From Olleya sediminilitoris (GTDB taxonomy: Bacteria > Bacteroidota > Bacteroidia > Flavobacteriales > Flavobacteriaceae): 64,000 nt of DNA. The notes beneath the pieces were generated by a model. The model was not told the DNA's origin, did no database searches, and saw only the letters and a program-made list of their open reading frames with translations. Position 1 is the stretch's first letter; every line of letters begins with the position of its first letter. The position numbers and the translations under genes were made by a program. This document shows, piece by piece, positions 26,295 to 36,217 of the stretch. The stretch covers positions 21,784 to 85,783 of the forward strand of contig NZ_JAEMEF010000015.1 in NCBI RefSeq assembly GCF_016785945.1, in the 5' to 3' direction.

Positions 26295-27113
26295 TTATTT
26301 ACTATTTAAAATAACTTCCATTTGCTGTTGTAATTCTTTTGCTTTAGCTGCTGCTGCCTCAGCAAAATCATTATTATTAGAAGCATATATAATTCCTCTA
26401 GAAGAATTTATTAATAAGCCTACATTATCACTAATACCATATTTACAAACGTCTTGAAGATTTCCGCCTTGAGCTCCAACACCTGGAACTAACAAAAAAC
26501 TATTAGGACTAATTTTTCTAATATCAGTAAAGTATTCGGCTTTTGTAGCGCCAACTACGTACATTAGGTTTTCGCTATTTTCCCAAGATTTGGACGTTTC
26601 TAAAACGTGTTTGTACAACTCTTTTCCTTCAACCGTTTTAGTCTGAAAATCAAAAGCACCTTGATTAGACGTTAGTGCTAACATAATAGTATGTTTGTCT
26701 TTAAAAGCTAAAAACGGTTCTACCGAATCTTTACCCATATAAGGAGCTACAGTTACACTATCAAATGCTAAATCTTCAAAAAAAGCTTTGGCATACATTG
26801 TACTTGTATTACCAATATCACCACGTTTAGCATCTGCAATTGTAAAAATATCCGGATGGTTTGTGTTTAGATAATTAATCGTTTTCTCTAATGCTTTCCA
26901 ACCTTTTAAACCATAGGCTTCATAAAAAGCTGTATTTGGTTTATAGGCAACACATAAATGGTGAGTGGCATCTATTATTGCTTTATTAAACTCGAAAATA
27001 GGATCTTCGGTTTGTAATAAATGTTCCGGAATTTTATTTAAGTCGACGTCTAATCCAATACATAAAAAAGACTTCTTTTTAATAATTTGTGCTGTTAGTT
27101 GTTGTGTTGTCAT
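26295..27113 (-). CDS. pyrF: Orotidine-5'-phosphate decarboxylase
   Basis: A 272-residue enzyme for the last step of UMP synthesis, of the longer subfamily (type 2). [19 protein letters not shown] carries the catalytic Asp-Lys-x-x-Asp array. [14 protein letters not shown] is the first strand, and [12 protein letters not shown] is the phosphate-binding end of the barrel. Length is normal. It lies 3 bases upstream of a convergently-unrelated region and directly downstream of a lipoprotein gene on the same strand. Confidence 0.93.
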   Translation of the reverse strand: MTTQQLTAQIIKKKSFLCIGLDVDLNKIPEHLLQTEDPIFEFNKAIIDATHHLCVAYKPNTAFYEAYGLKGWKALEKTINYLNTNHPDIFTIADAKRGDIGNTSTMYAKAFFEDLAFDSVTVAPYMGKDSVEPFLAFKDKHTIMLALTSNQGAFDFQTKTVEGKELYKHVLETSKSWENSENLMYVVGATKAEYFTDIRKISPNSFLLVPGVGAQGGNLQDVCKYGISDNVGLLINSSRGIIYASNNNDFAEAAAAKAKELQQQMEVILNSK

Positions 27114-27116
27114 TGC

Positions 27117-27671
27117 TTAATTTAAATAAAAAGAAATACTAAAAATAGTAGATTCTTTTTCTGTTTCGTAATCAAAAGTATACATTTCATATATTTTAGA
27201 ATCCATAAAATTACCATATAAACCATTTTCGGTTTTTGTAAACGTCATCTTATCTTCTATTATACATTTTTTAATAACCTCATTTTCAAAATCTTCATTT
27301 AATATTGAAGTGATCCAAATTATTTTATCTAATATGTATTCTTTATTTGCTTCAAATTTCAACTTTCTGTCATATCTGAATTCAGCAGATAATAAAAAAT
27401 GATCGCATCCACCTCTAGTTATGGTCAAAAACCAATGTTCGTTTAAAATTATTTCAGCTGATTTAGTTTCATCATGCCATACATAATCCTCTAACTCTTT
27501 TTTATCTTTTAAAAAAGCATCCGTTTGTGTAGTCTGGTCAAAAACACATTCTTGATCTACTATACTATTATGAGCTATAAATTGTGTACCTATTTTAAAA
27601 TCATTAATCACATTCTCTTTTTTACAAGAAAACATAAAAATTAGAAACATGAATATAAATAGCTTTTTCAT
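27117..27671 (-). CDS. Hypothetical lipoprotein
   Basis: A 184-residue protein with lipoprotein signal MKKLFIFMFLIFMFSC (Cys16). The remainder is acidic, with beta-rich patches (EHWFLTITRGGCDHFLLSAEF) and two or more extra cysteines. I do not recognise the family. It ends 3 bases before the pyrF start on the same strand, so the two may share a transcript, but a functional link is doubtful. Confidence 0.6.
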   Translation of the reverse strand: MKKLFIFMFLIFMFSCKKENVINDFKIGTQFIAHNSIVDQECVFDQTTQTDAFLKDKKELEDYVWHDETKSAEIILNEHWFLTITRGGCDHFLLSAEFRYDRKLKFEANKEYILDKIIWITSILNEDFENEVIKKCIIEDKMTFTKTENGLYGNFMDSKIYEMYTFDYETEKESTIFSISFYLN

Positions 27672-27700
27672 TTTAAAAATTTTAGGATAAACTAGCCTTT

Positions 27701-27725
27701 AAAAAAAGCCTCAATTAAGAGGCTT
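27701..27725 (-). terminator. Terminator after prfA
   Basis: AAGCCTC (27706-27712) and GAGGCTT (27719-27725) flank a 6-base loop. Read on the minus strand it is followed by seven T residues, immediately after the prfA stop. Confidence 0.75.
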
Positions 27726-27729
27726 GTTA

Positions 27730-28806
27730 TTAAATATGTTCGTCGCTAGCTTTTAACTTTTCGGTATTATCAGCTAATTGTAATTCGTCAATAATTTTTT
27801 GGATATCTCCATTTACAATATTGGATAGATCATACAGTGTTAATCCAATTCTGTGATCGGTTACACGACCTTGTGGATAATTGTATGTTCTAATTTTTGC
27901 ACTTCTATCTCCAGAGGTAACCATTGTACCACGTAAAGCTGCATCTTCTTCCATTTTTTTAGCCAACTCTAAATCATACAATCTAGAACGTAATACTTTA
28001 AAGGCTTTTTCTTTGTTTTTATGCTGAGATTTTTGGTCTTGACATTGTGCTACCAAACCTGTCGGAACGTGTGTTAAACGTACTGCTGAGTAGGTTGTGT
28101 TTACCGACTGTCCTCCAGGTCCTGATGAACAGAAAAAATCTATACGTACATCTTTTGGATTGATTTCTACATCAAACTCTTCTGCTTCCGGAAATACCAT
28201 AACGGTTGCTGCACTTGTGTGCACACGACCTTGAGTTTCGGTTTGAGGGACACGCTGTACACGATGCACACCTGCTTCAAATTTTAAAGTACCATAAACA
28301 TCTTCACCTGAAACTTCAAATTGGATTTCTTTAAAACCACCATTTGTACCTTCACTATAATCTACGGTATCTACTTTCCAGCCTCTACCTTCACAGTATT
28401 TGGTATACATTCTAAATAAATCTCCTGCAAAGATACTAGCTTCATCACCACCTGTTCCAGCACGAAGCTCGACTACCGCATTTTTAGAATCTTGTGGATC
28501 TTTAGGGATTAACAACACTCTAATTTCTTCTTCTAATTTAGGAATACCTTCTTTAGCTTCGTCATATTGCATTTTAGCCATATCTACCATTTCGGCATCA
28601 CTACCATCTGCAATAATTTCTTCTGCTTCTTTAAGGTTATCTGTAAACTCGATATATTGCTCACGCTTATCCATTAAAAGTCGTAAGTCTTTGTATTCTT
28701 TATTTAGCTCGACATAACGCTTTTGATCCATGATAATATCTGGTTGGATAATTAAATCACTAACCTCGTCAAAACGTTGTTTTACTATTTGTAATTTCTC
28801 TAACAT
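27730..28806 (-). CDS. prfA: Peptide chain release factor 1
   Basis: A 358-residue RF1 that reads UAA and UAG stop codons and triggers peptide release. I use the ATG at 28806 ([12 protein letters not shown]); a TTG eight codons upstream is less likely. [19 protein letters not shown] contains the catalytic GGQ around residue 230, and the stop-codon recognition region lies ahead of it. Length is normal. Because RF1 recognises UAG, the TAG in the dodecin frame elsewhere in this window would act as a normal stop. Confidence 0.95.
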   Translation of the reverse strand: MLEKLQIVKQRFDEVSDLIIQPDIIMDQKRYVELNKEYKDLRLLMDKREQYIEFTDNLKEAEEIIADGSDAEMVDMAKMQYDEAKEGIPKLEEEIRVLLIPKDPQDSKNAVVELRAGTGGDEASIFAGDLFRMYTKYCEGRGWKVDTVDYSEGTNGGFKEIQFEVSGEDVYGTLKFEAGVHRVQRVPQTETQGRVHTSAATVMVFPEAEEFDVEINPKDVRIDFFCSSGPGGQSVNTTYSAVRLTHVPTGLVAQCQDQKSQHKNKEKAFKVLRSRLYDLELAKKMEEDAALRGTMVTSGDRSAKIRTYNYPQGRVTDHRIGLTLYDLSNIVNGDIQKIIDELQLADNTEKLKASDEHI

Positions 28807-28912
28807 CTTCTTCTTAAAATTGTGAAACAAAAATACGATAATTAATGAACTAGCAATACTTTTATATACAAACTATAAGCATCTTAATAAAAATTATTGA
28901 GGATAAAAGCTA

Positions 28913-29605
28913 TTATTTTTTTGAAGTTTTAATAACTTTAGTTGTGCATTTTTCGGCATATTTAATAAGAAAAATCAATCCAAAAACATAAAAAGTTCTG
29001 TCTATATATTGAAACAGAGAAAAATCAAAATAATAACCCACTAAAGCACATAAATCTGCAAATGCTAAAGCAAAAATAAAGAAAGCTCCAAATAAGGATT
29101 TACCAGTAGTCTGATTAAAATTATTGTTTCCTGCATAAAAACAAGCTGCAATAAGCACTAGACCATGGACATAAACATTATACTCTTTTATAACTGTAAA
29201 ACTTGAAGTATTATAAACGTAATTGGTTACTAAATGCAATCCAAATAAATTAATTAAACCTAAGATTACAAAAACAGCTACTGCAATTTTATCTGACGCT
29301 TTATGATCATACAACTTCTTGAAGTGATTTAACACTAGTAAATAACCTGCAACTCTTGACAAACTTGTTAATAGTTCATACAAAGGGGTTTCGTAAAAAA
29401 ACAAAAACACATCTGCCAATAAAAAAAACAAGAATATATACAACACAAACCTGTTAGCTTTATTTCTAATATTTAAGTAAAATCCAAAACAAATTAAAGT
29501 GATAATTATTCTAATAATCCTACTATAAAACAGTGGATACATAAAAATAATACAGTAATTTACTAATAGTATAGCAGCTAATAAATAGAATTGTTTTTTA
29601 CCCAA
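28913..29605 (-). CDS. YhhN-like polytopic membrane protein
   Basis: A 230-residue protein with about eight hydrophobic helices. FLLADVFLFF and FALAFADLCALVGYYFDF resemble the repeated LxADxxL elements of the YhhN/TMEM86 (lysoplasmalogenase-like) family. The assignment is tentative. A related 228-residue protein is encoded at 30665-31351 on the same strand, with a small ABC locus between them on the other strand. Confidence 0.55.
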   Translation of the reverse strand: MGKKQFYLLAAILLVNYCIIFMYPLFYSRIIRIIITLICFGFYLNIRNKANRFVLYIFLFFLLADVFLFFYETPLYELLTSLSRVAGYLLVLNHFKKLYDHKASDKIAVAVFVILGLINLFGLHLVTNYVYNTSSFTVIKEYNVYVHGLVLIAACFYAGNNNFNQTTGKSLFGAFFIFALAFADLCALVGYYFDFSLFQYIDRTFYVFGLIFLIKYAEKCTTKVIKTSKK

Positions 29606-29703
29606 ATGACAACTAACTTTATTTAAAATTTTAACAACTGTTAAATTATATATTCATAAGCAATTATACTATAAATATATCATTATTCGTTATTGATAAG
29701 CAT

Positions 29704-29997
29704 ATGATAAGTCAATTATTCGCTATACTACACTATTATCGCACGTTTGCCACGTGGTCTATTGCTATTAATATTTTATTATTAGTTTTTGGAAGTCTAA
29801 ATATATTAGTCGCTTTAATAACTAAATTATTTTTGATAGTCTTACTTTGGTATATTGTTAACCAGACTGAAGCCAAGCAAAAACTGACCTTTTATAAAAA
29901 TTTAGGAGTATCTGACTTTAAATTATTTGGTATTGTATATTGTATTGACGCCATTATTACAGTAGTATTTTTAAGTTTAATTAACCAATTTATTTAA
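29704..29997 (+). CDS. Small membrane protein, putative ABC permease subunit
   Basis: A 97-residue protein with three predicted helices (about 15-33, 35-52 and 73-95). The loop between helices 2 and 3, KQKLTFYKNLGVSDFKLF, resembles coupling helices of ABC permeases that sit on the ATPase. It is followed 6 bases later by an ABC ATPase gene, so a minimal transporter is plausible. No database family is recognised. Confidence 0.55.
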   Translation: MISQLFAILHYYRTFATWSIAINILLLVFGSLNILVALITKLFLIVLLWYIVNQTEAKQKLTFYKNLGVSDFKLFGIVYCIDAIITVVFLSLINQFI

Positions 29998-30003
29998 ACC
30001 ATT

Positions 30004-30663
30004 TTGATTTTTGAAATCGATAGTGTAGAACTTTATTTTAAAGAAAAAACAATCCTTAACGGGATTTATTTAAAAACTGAGACAGGTAAAACCACTAGCC
30101 TTTTAGGTCGAAATGGCTCTGGCAAAAGCTGTGTTTTAAATATTGCTTTTGGTACGCTTATCGCGAAATACAGCCACATTAGACTAAACAACAAACCATT
30201 AAAAAAACCTTTATACCAAACCCAGTTAGCTAGTTTTTTACCACAATACCATTTTACACCAAACCAAGTAAAAGTTAGTGTTTTGTTTAAATTATTTAAT
30301 GTTAAATGGAAGGATTTTATAGTAGAATTTCCTGAACTTACTAAATACAAACAGTATAAAATAAACACATTATCAGGAGGAGAAAGACGTCTTATTGAAA
30401 TTTATTTAATATTAAAAAAGAATGCCAAAATTATATTATTAGACGAACCATTTAATGGCATCTCTCCTTTATATATTGATAAAATTAAATTATTGATTGA
30501 AATTAAAAAAAAACATAAAGCCATTATTTTAACAGACCATAGATATCAAGATGTTATTGCTATTTCTGATACAATTTACTTAATTAAAAACGGCTGTTCT
30601 AAACTAATTAATAATCTTACAGAATTAGAAGATTATAACTATTTACTTCAAGGAAGCTTATAG
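30004..30663 (+). CDS. ABC transporter ATP-binding protein (TTG start)
   Basis: A 219-residue ABC ATPase. Walker A GRNGSGKS is at residues 35-42, the signature LSGGERR at about 123-129, Walker B IILLDEP at about 142-148, and an H-loop-like TDHRYQD later. The best start is TTG at 30004, since no ATG lies nearby and the first strand begins at once. It sits 6 bases after the small membrane protein and probably energises it. The substrate is unknown. Confidence 0.8.
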   Translation: MIFEIDSVELYFKEKTILNGIYLKTETGKTTSLLGRNGSGKSCVLNIAFGTLIAKYSHIRLNNKPLKKPLYQTQLASFLPQYHFTPNQVKVSVLFKLFNVKWKDFIVEFPELTKYKQYKINTLSGGERRLIEIYLILKKNAKIILLDEPFNGISPLYIDKIKLLIEIKKKHKAIILTDHRYQDVIAISDTIYLIKNGCSKLINNLTELEDYNYLLQGSL

Positions 30664-30664
30664 C

Positions 30665-31351
30665 TTAAGAGACTTTAATTCTATCTTTTATTTGATCAAA
30701 AAACAGGTATTGACTTAAAAAGAAAAAACCTAATAAATACAGTAGTCTTTCTCCGTAATAAAAACTAGGCACCTCTATAAAATTAGCTATAAACCCACAT
30801 AAGTCTGTAAACACAAACAAAAAGGTAAAAATTATAATATAAACTGCTTTAGAAGACTCTGTACAAAAATAATATTTAGCAGCTAGAGCTGCAGCCACAA
30901 CACAAAAAAACCAATATACTTGAATAGAGAGAAGTTGACTAGCAGTCATTCCTCCAGATACACCAGAAACTGTGATATAACCAATAAGTAAATTTATAAT
31001 CATAACAATTATAAATAAAACAGATAATGAATTACCTAATTTTTTAGTCTTCATTTTTTTATAAAGACTAAAACAAAGCAAACCAAATGCTAGTGTTTTA
31101 ACAACAGAATACGCTTCTATAATATATGGTGAGTTATAGTACAAATCTAAAGCATCTGCTATAAATAATAGACTGGTAAATGCAATAAACAACTTGTCTT
31201 TAACATCAAAATTAAAAAACATAAACAAAAATAAACCACTTGAAATTAACCTTACTATTTGACTATTAAAAAACTCAAGACAAATTAGTGCTACTATGTT
31301 TATAATAGCAAGCGTAAGCGTAAAGATTTTTATGTTTTGTTGTTTATACAA
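30665..31351 (-). CDS. YhhN-like polytopic membrane protein (second copy)
   Basis: A 228-residue protein with about eight helices. It shares length, topology and the LFIADALDLYY / FVFTDLCGFIANF elements with the protein at 28913-29605, and both end in a similar LLGFFFLSQYL-type segment. It converges with the ABC ATPase gene, with 1 base between stops. The two look like divergent paralogues; the function is unknown. Confidence 0.55.
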   Translation of the reverse strand: MYKQQNIKIFTLTLAIINIVALICLEFFNSQIVRLISSGLFLFMFFNFDVKDKLFIAFTSLLFIADALDLYYNSPYIIEAYSVVKTLAFGLLCFSLYKKMKTKKLGNSLSVLFIIVMIINLLIGYITVSGVSGGMTASQLLSIQVYWFFCVVAAALAAKYYFCTESSKAVYIIIFTFLFVFTDLCGFIANFIEVPSFYYGERLLYLLGFFFLSQYLFFDQIKDRIKVS

Positions 31352-31385
31352 GATTATTGATCAAGGCTTCTTATAAATATAAGAA

Positions 31386-32330
31386 TTAAAAATCTACTAC
31401 TACACCTATACCCAAAAGTTGTTTCCATTGTATAGAGGCTCCTTTTTCTACAAATTCGTCTTCAACTTCAGTTTCTTCAATTATTTTAATGTCATTATCG
31501 TATTTTAGATGAGATCCTAACGTTGCTTTTACAAAATCATTGACTTTAAAATCAAACACGACTTCCCAATCGACATCAATGTTTCCGAAACTATTTAAAT
31601 AATCTGTATAAAAGCTTAATCTGTTTTTTATGTAAATATTTTCAAGCACTTCTGTTTCGTATGAATTGGTTAAAAGTATACCCATTTCGGTACGTGTATT
31701 TTCACCATCCTTAATTTTATTTCCTAAGGCATCATACACAGCTGGTTCTACTCCAAAAGAACCATCATCTGCTAAATCTTGATCTAGAACAAAAGTTGCT
31801 TTAAAGGTTAAAGGTGACATGTAAAATGACAATTTTTCGATGTTTTTACCATATTCTGCTCCACCTCCTAAAAACAAATAACCAGGAGTCATAAAACTTG
31901 AAATTGAATTATCTCTATTTGGATAATTAAAACCGTTAGTATACTGTGTTTTAAAATTAAAACGTCCAGAAAAATACCAATTAGTTAATGTGTCTTTTCT
32001 AAATCCTAAAGTAGAAATTAGCTCAAGCTCGTCTTCTGTTTTTCTTAATCTTTGGTTTTCTTGCTTGTTAACACCATATCGTGTTCTAAGCTCATTAAAC
32101 CATATTAGATTATTTTTTTTGTAGCGTAAACTAGACTGAATAGCTAGTAATGCTGAAATTGAATTTGCTCCTCCTGCATTCCAATTAACAAAAGTTACCT
32201 CGTTAATATCTACGCCTAATTTATTTGCTTGTTTCCATGCAGTTGTGTCAACCACTTTTACTTTTGTTACAATTTGTGCTGTCGTAACCTTGATAAAACA
32301 CATAAAGCACATTATAAAAATGTATCTCAT
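31386..32330 (-). CDS. DUF3078 family outer-membrane-associated protein
   Basis: A 314-residue protein with a signal peptide (about 1-18). WKQANKLGVDINEVTFVNWN, then AGGANSISALLAIQ, is the N-terminal signature of DUF3078. The rest consists of beta strands with aromatic ends, like an outer-membrane barrel. The family is common in Bacteroidota and its function is unknown. The gene is 22 bases upstream of purM's stop on the same strand. Confidence 0.82.
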   Translation of the reverse strand: MRYIFIMCFMCFIKVTTAQIVTKVKVVDTTAWKQANKLGVDINEVTFVNWNAGGANSISALLAIQSSLRYKKNNLIWFNELRTRYGVNKQENQRLRKTEDELELISTLGFRKDTLTNWYFSGRFNFKTQYTNGFNYPNRDNSISSFMTPGYLFLGGGAEYGKNIEKLSFYMSPLTFKATFVLDQDLADDGSFGVEPAVYDALGNKIKDGENTRTEMGILLTNSYETEVLENIYIKNRLSFYTDYLNSFGNIDVDWEVVFDFKVNDFVKATLGSHLKYDNDIKIIEETEVEDEFVEKGASIQWKQLLGIGVVVDF

Positions 32331-32352
32331 AGTATAAAATTTAGTTTAGCAT

Positions 32353-33531
32353 TTAATATACAAACGTACCATACTGACTTTCTATTGTCAGTTTTTTTGT
32401 TTCCGAAGCTTCAACTTTACCAATCACCTGAGCATTAACTCCATATGACTTAGAAATTTCAATGATTTGTTCTGCAACTTCAGGAGAGACATATAATTCC
32501 ATTCTGTGTCCACAATTAAACACTTGGTACATTTCTTTCCAATCTGTTTTTGATTGCTCTTGGATTAACTTAAATAAAGGTGGAATTGGAAATAAGTTAT
32601 CTTTTACAACATGTAAGTTATCTACAAAGTGTAAAATTTTGGTTTGTGCTCCTCCACTACAATGCACCATACCATGTATGTCTTGGCTATTGTACTTTGA
32701 CAAAATCTCTTTTATAATTGGCGCATAAGTCCTTGTTGGAGATAATACTAATTGGCCTGCATCAATAGGAGAATTTTCTACTTTGTCTGTTAATTTAATG
32801 TTACCAGAATAAACTAAATCTTCAGGTACTGAAGCATCAAAACTTTCAGGATATTTCTTAGCTAAGTAATTATCAAACACATCGTGACGTGCAGACGTTA
32901 AACCGTTACTACCCATTCCTCCGTTATAGCTTTTCTCGTAAGTAGCTTGTCCAAAACTTTCTAACCCAACAATAACATCTCCTGCTTTTATGTTAGCATT
33001 ATCAATAACATCACTACGTTTTATTCTTGCTGTAACTGTAGAGTCTACAATTATTGTTCTAACCAAATCACCAACATCTGCAGTTTCGCCTCCTGTACTA
33101 TGTATAGTAACTCCAAAACTTTTTAAGTCTTCAATTAATTCTTCGGTACCATTGATTATAGCAGAAATAACTTCTCCTGGAATTAGATTTTTATTACGAC
33201 CAATGGTTGAAGACAACATGATATTATCTGTAGCACCAACACAAAGTAAGTCGTCAATATTCATTATTAATGCATCCTGAGCAATACCTTTCCAAACAGA
33301 GACGTCTCCTGTTTCTTTCCAATACATGTATGCTAAAGAAGATTTTGTTCCTGCTCCATCTGCATGCATAATTAAGCAGTATTGATCATCATTAGTTAAA
33401 TAATCTGGTACAATCTTGCAAAAAGCCTTAGGAAATAAGCCTTTGTCAATATTTTTAATTGCATTATGTACATCTTCTTTAGATGCAGATACACCTCTTT
33501 GGCTGTAACGTTTTGAAATTTCTGAACTCAT
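32353..33531 (-). CDS. purM: Phosphoribosylformylglycinamidine cyclo-ligase (AIR synthase)
   Basis: A 392-residue ATP-dependent ligase of purine synthesis that closes the imidazole ring of AIR. The N-terminal MSSEISKRYSQRGVSASKEDVH, IMHADGAGTKSSLAY, DALIMNIDDLLCVGA and HSTGGETADVGD are AIR-synthase-family motifs. It belongs to the longer Bacteroidota type, which aligns less well with E. coli PurM. Orthology is probable but the family also includes related enzymes. Confidence 0.85.
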   Translation of the reverse strand: MSSEISKRYSQRGVSASKEDVHNAIKNIDKGLFPKAFCKIVPDYLTNDDQYCLIMHADGAGTKSSLAYMYWKETGDVSVWKGIAQDALIMNIDDLLCVGATDNIMLSSTIGRNKNLIPGEVISAIINGTEELIEDLKSFGVTIHSTGGETADVGDLVRTIIVDSTVTARIKRSDVIDNANIKAGDVIVGLESFGQATYEKSYNGGMGSNGLTSARHDVFDNYLAKKYPESFDASVPEDLVYSGNIKLTDKVENSPIDAGQLVLSPTRTYAPIIKEILSKYNSQDIHGMVHCSGGAQTKILHFVDNLHVVKDNLFPIPPLFKLIQEQSKTDWKEMYQVFNCGHRMELYVSPEVAEQIIEISKSYGVNAQVIGKVEASETKKLTIESQYGTFVY

Positions 33532-33621
33532 TGTGTTGTGTTAAGCAACAAAGATATTTATAAATAAAAAGCACACAAATAATATGTGCGCTTTTATAAT
33601 TAATTTGATGTTTAGGTACAT

Positions 33622-33747
33622 TTATTTCCAATCTGGTATTTTACCATTACTAATTAATAGTGTTCTATTTTCATCTAAATCAAGCGTCATTTTGTAAATA
33701 TTGTTTTGAGATATACTATCGTAAAGCAATCCTTCATTTTTTTCCAC
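33622..33747 (-). pseudogene. Possible remnant of a lost gene's 3' end
   Basis: A minus-strand frame of 41 codons (GTG at 33747, stop at 33622) ends in YKMTLDLDENRTLLISNGK followed by IPDWK. It begins right after an in-frame stop and has no good start, but it is followed by a terminator-like hairpin (33567-33595), as a real gene end would be. The composition looks coding. I interpret it as the tail of a deleted or decayed gene; family unknown. Confidence 0.3.
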
Positions 33748-33798
33748 TTATTACACCCAAGAATATTATTGTTTAACTAGATTTAAATACAAATCACA

Positions 33799-33824
33799 AA
33801 AAAAGCCTCAAATGAGGCTTTTTT
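33799..33824 (-). terminator. Terminator after glnN
   Basis: AAAAAAGCCTCA / TGAGGCTTTTTT, a 12-bp stem with a 2-base apparent loop and poly-U on the minus strand, 17 bases beyond the stop. Confidence 0.9.
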
Positions 33825-33841
33825 AATTCTTTTATTTTTCT

Positions 33842-36028
33842 TTATTTAGTAAACAGTAACTCTCTGTATTTTGTTAAAGGCCAAAGCTCGTCATCAACTA
33901 GCAGCTCTAACTTATCACAGTGGTACCTAATATCTTCAAACAAAGACTTGACATTATTACAGTAAGCCATTGCTTTTTTATCCAAATCTTTACTATTATT
34001 AGAAGCTTTTCTTGCTGCTGTCATTTTTGTGACATTTGAATTTATTGAAGCAATATGCTCAGAGATTTCTTCAATTAAATTTAATTGCTCTTGTGCAAAC
34101 TTTTTAAAGTCTTTACCATAAATCTCTTTTAATCCTTTTACATTTTTGATTAAAATGTTTTGATATCTAACTGCTGTTGGTACTACATGGTTACGTGCTA
34201 TATCACCTAACACACGACTTTCAATTTGAATACGCAAAACATATTCTTCTATTTCAATCTCATATCTAGCTTCAGATTCAATTGTATTCATCACACCTAG
34301 CTCTTCAAAAAGCTGTAATGTTTGTTTCGATATTTTTGCTTTTAAAGCCTCTGGTGTTGTTTTATTATTACTAAGTCCGCGTTTTTTTGCTTCTTTTTCC
34401 CAAGCTTCACCATAACCATTTCCTTCAAATAAAATATTTTTGGACTTCTTGATATACTCTCTTAAGACATTAAATATAGCATCATCTTTTTTCATATCCT
34501 TTTTATCAATCAAGGCATCAACCTCAACTTTAAAGTCTATTAATTGTTTAGCGACAATACTATTTAAAACTGTCATTGGGTTAGCACAATTAGCTGTAGA
34601 TCCTACTGCTCTAAATTCAAATTTATTTCCTGTAAAAGCAAAAGGAGACGTCCTGTTTCTATCTGTATTGTCCAACAACACATCAGGAATTTTACCAACA
34701 ACGTTTAGTTTTAAATCTGTTTTTTCTTCAGGAGACAATTTACCATTAGTCACGTTTTCTAACTCATTTAAAGTCTTAGTTAATTGCTGACCTATGAATA
34801 CAGAAATAATTGCTGGAGGTGCCTCGTTTGCTCCTAATCTATGATCATTACTCGCTGAAGCTATAGCTGCACGAAGCAACTCTTCATTATCATTAACTGC
34901 TTTTATTGTATTTATAAAAAAGGTTAAAAACTGAAGATTACTCATTGGTGTTTTTCCTGGTCCTAATAAGTTGACACCTGTATCTGTACTTAAACTCCAG
35001 TTATTATGTTTACCAGAACCATTAACGCCTGCAAATGGTTTTTCATGAAATAGCACTTTAAAATTATGTCTATCTGCAATTTTATCCATCACATCCATTA
35101 GTAATGAATTATGATCTACCGCTAAATTAGCTTCGTCAAAAATTGGCGCTAATTCAAATTGATTTGGAGCGACCTCGTTATGTCTTGTTTTAACAGGAAT
35201 ACCTAACAACATACATTCGGTTTCAAGGTCACGCATGTAAGCCATAGCACGATTAGGGATAGTTCCAAAATAATGATCATCAAGCTGTTGTCCTTTTGCA
35301 GGTGCATGACCTAACAATGTACGTCCTGTTTGTACAATATCTGGTCTAGACATTGCTAAATCACGATCTATTAAAAAGTATTCTTGCTCCCATCCTAAAG
35401 ACGCATTCACTTTTTTTACATTTTTATCAAAGTATTTACAGACTGCTACAGCTGCGCTATCTACAGCTTGTAGAGCTCTTAATAAAGGGGTTTTATAATC
35501 TAACGCTTCACCTGTGTATGACACAAAAACGGTTGGTATACATAATGTTGTACCATAAATAAATGCTGGAGATGTTGGATCCCAAGCGGTATACCCTCTA
35601 GCTTCAAAAGTGTTTCTTATTCCTCCATTTGGAAAACTAGACGCATCAGGTTCTTGCTGTACTAATTGTCCTCCTCCAAATTTTTCGATAGCTAATCCAC
35701 CTCCAATTGTTTCAAAAAAAGCATCATGCTTTTCAGCTGTTGCTCCTGTTAAAGGTTGAAACCAATGTGTATAATGCGTCGCTCCTTTAGAGATTGCCCA
35801 TTCTTTCATTCCTGTAGAAATATGATCAGCTACAACTCGGTCAATTTTTTTACCTAACTGTATAGCATCTCTAACGCTTTCAAAAGCTTCTTTAGTTAAA
35901 TACTGACGCATTGTGGATTCATTAAAGACATTGCTTCCAAAGATTTCAGAACGACGATGGTTTTCTTGGATAACAATCGGTTTATGTTTTAATGATTCTT
36001 TTATAGCATGAAATCTTAATGTTGACAT
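33842..36028 (-). CDS. glnN: Glutamine synthetase type III
   Basis: A 728-residue GSIII, which forms glutamine from glutamate, ammonia and ATP as a large dodecamer. Characteristic pieces: SLGWEQEYFLIDRDL, RHNEVAPNQFELAPIF, FAGVNGSGKHNNWSLST and DRNRTSPFAFTGNKFEFRAVG. Length fits GSIII (about 700-730). It is transcribed divergently from a second, type II enzyme at 36218, sharing a 189-base control region. The likely regulator is nitrogen status, but no binding site was recognised. Confidence 0.96.
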   Translation of the reverse strand: MSTLRFHAIKESLKHKPIVIQENHRRSEIFGSNVFNESTMRQYLTKEAFESVRDAIQLGKKIDRVVADHISTGMKEWAISKGATHYTHWFQPLTGATAEKHDAFFETIGGGLAIEKFGGGQLVQQEPDASSFPNGGIRNTFEARGYTAWDPTSPAFIYGTTLCIPTVFVSYTGEALDYKTPLLRALQAVDSAAVAVCKYFDKNVKKVNASLGWEQEYFLIDRDLAMSRPDIVQTGRTLLGHAPAKGQQLDDHYFGTIPNRAMAYMRDLETECMLLGIPVKTRHNEVAPNQFELAPIFDEANLAVDHNSLLMDVMDKIADRHNFKVLFHEKPFAGVNGSGKHNNWSLSTDTGVNLLGPGKTPMSNLQFLTFFINTIKAVNDNEELLRAAIASASNDHRLGANEAPPAIISVFIGQQLTKTLNELENVTNGKLSPEEKTDLKLNVVGKIPDVLLDNTDRNRTSPFAFTGNKFEFRAVGSTANCANPMTVLNSIVAKQLIDFKVEVDALIDKKDMKKDDAIFNVLREYIKKSKNILFEGNGYGEAWEKEAKKRGLSNNKTTPEALKAKISKQTLQLFEELGVMNTIESEARYEIEIEEYVLRIQIESRVLGDIARNHVVPTAVRYQNILIKNVKGLKEIYGKDFKKFAQEQLNLIEEISEHIASINSNVTKMTAARKASNNSKDLDKKAMAYCNNVKSLFEDIRYHCDKLELLVDDELWPLTKYRELLFTK

Positions 36029-36177
36029 ATAAATATTTTAAGTTATTAATTTTACGAATTTACAAAAATAAGCACTCTTAAAATAAGATACCCTAAAAAA
36101 TACAGGGTTATTAACAGTCTTTTAATAAATATTACATTTAGACCTCTATTTTTTAATGGGTCAATTTATTTTTATTT

Positions 36178-36185
36178 TATATTTG
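36178..36185 (+). promoter_or_regulatory. Possible -7 promoter element of the type II glutamine synthetase gene
   Basis: TATATTTG fits TAnnTTTG, about 33 bases before the ATG at 36218. The -33 element is weak. A small inverted repeat (ACCCT / AGGGT, within about 36089-36108) lies in the same divergent region and could be part of a regulatory site. Confidence 0.4.
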
Positions 36186-36217
36186 TGTAAACAAATAACT
36201 AAAAAAGAGTTTTTATC

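Larger units (their letters stand above)
33532..33841. other. 310-bp intergenic region with terminators and a gene remnant
   Basis: Contains, from left to right, an imperfect hairpin at 33567-33595 (AAAAGCACACA / TGTGCGCTTTT, one mismatch), the 41-codon remnant described separately, and the glnN terminator at 33799-33824. No promoter box could be fixed with confidence. Confidence 0.6.

Noticed and set aside
28828..28830. Upstream TTG as start of prfA
   Set aside because: It would add eight residues with no family counterpart, whereas the ATG at 28806 gives the standard RF1 start.
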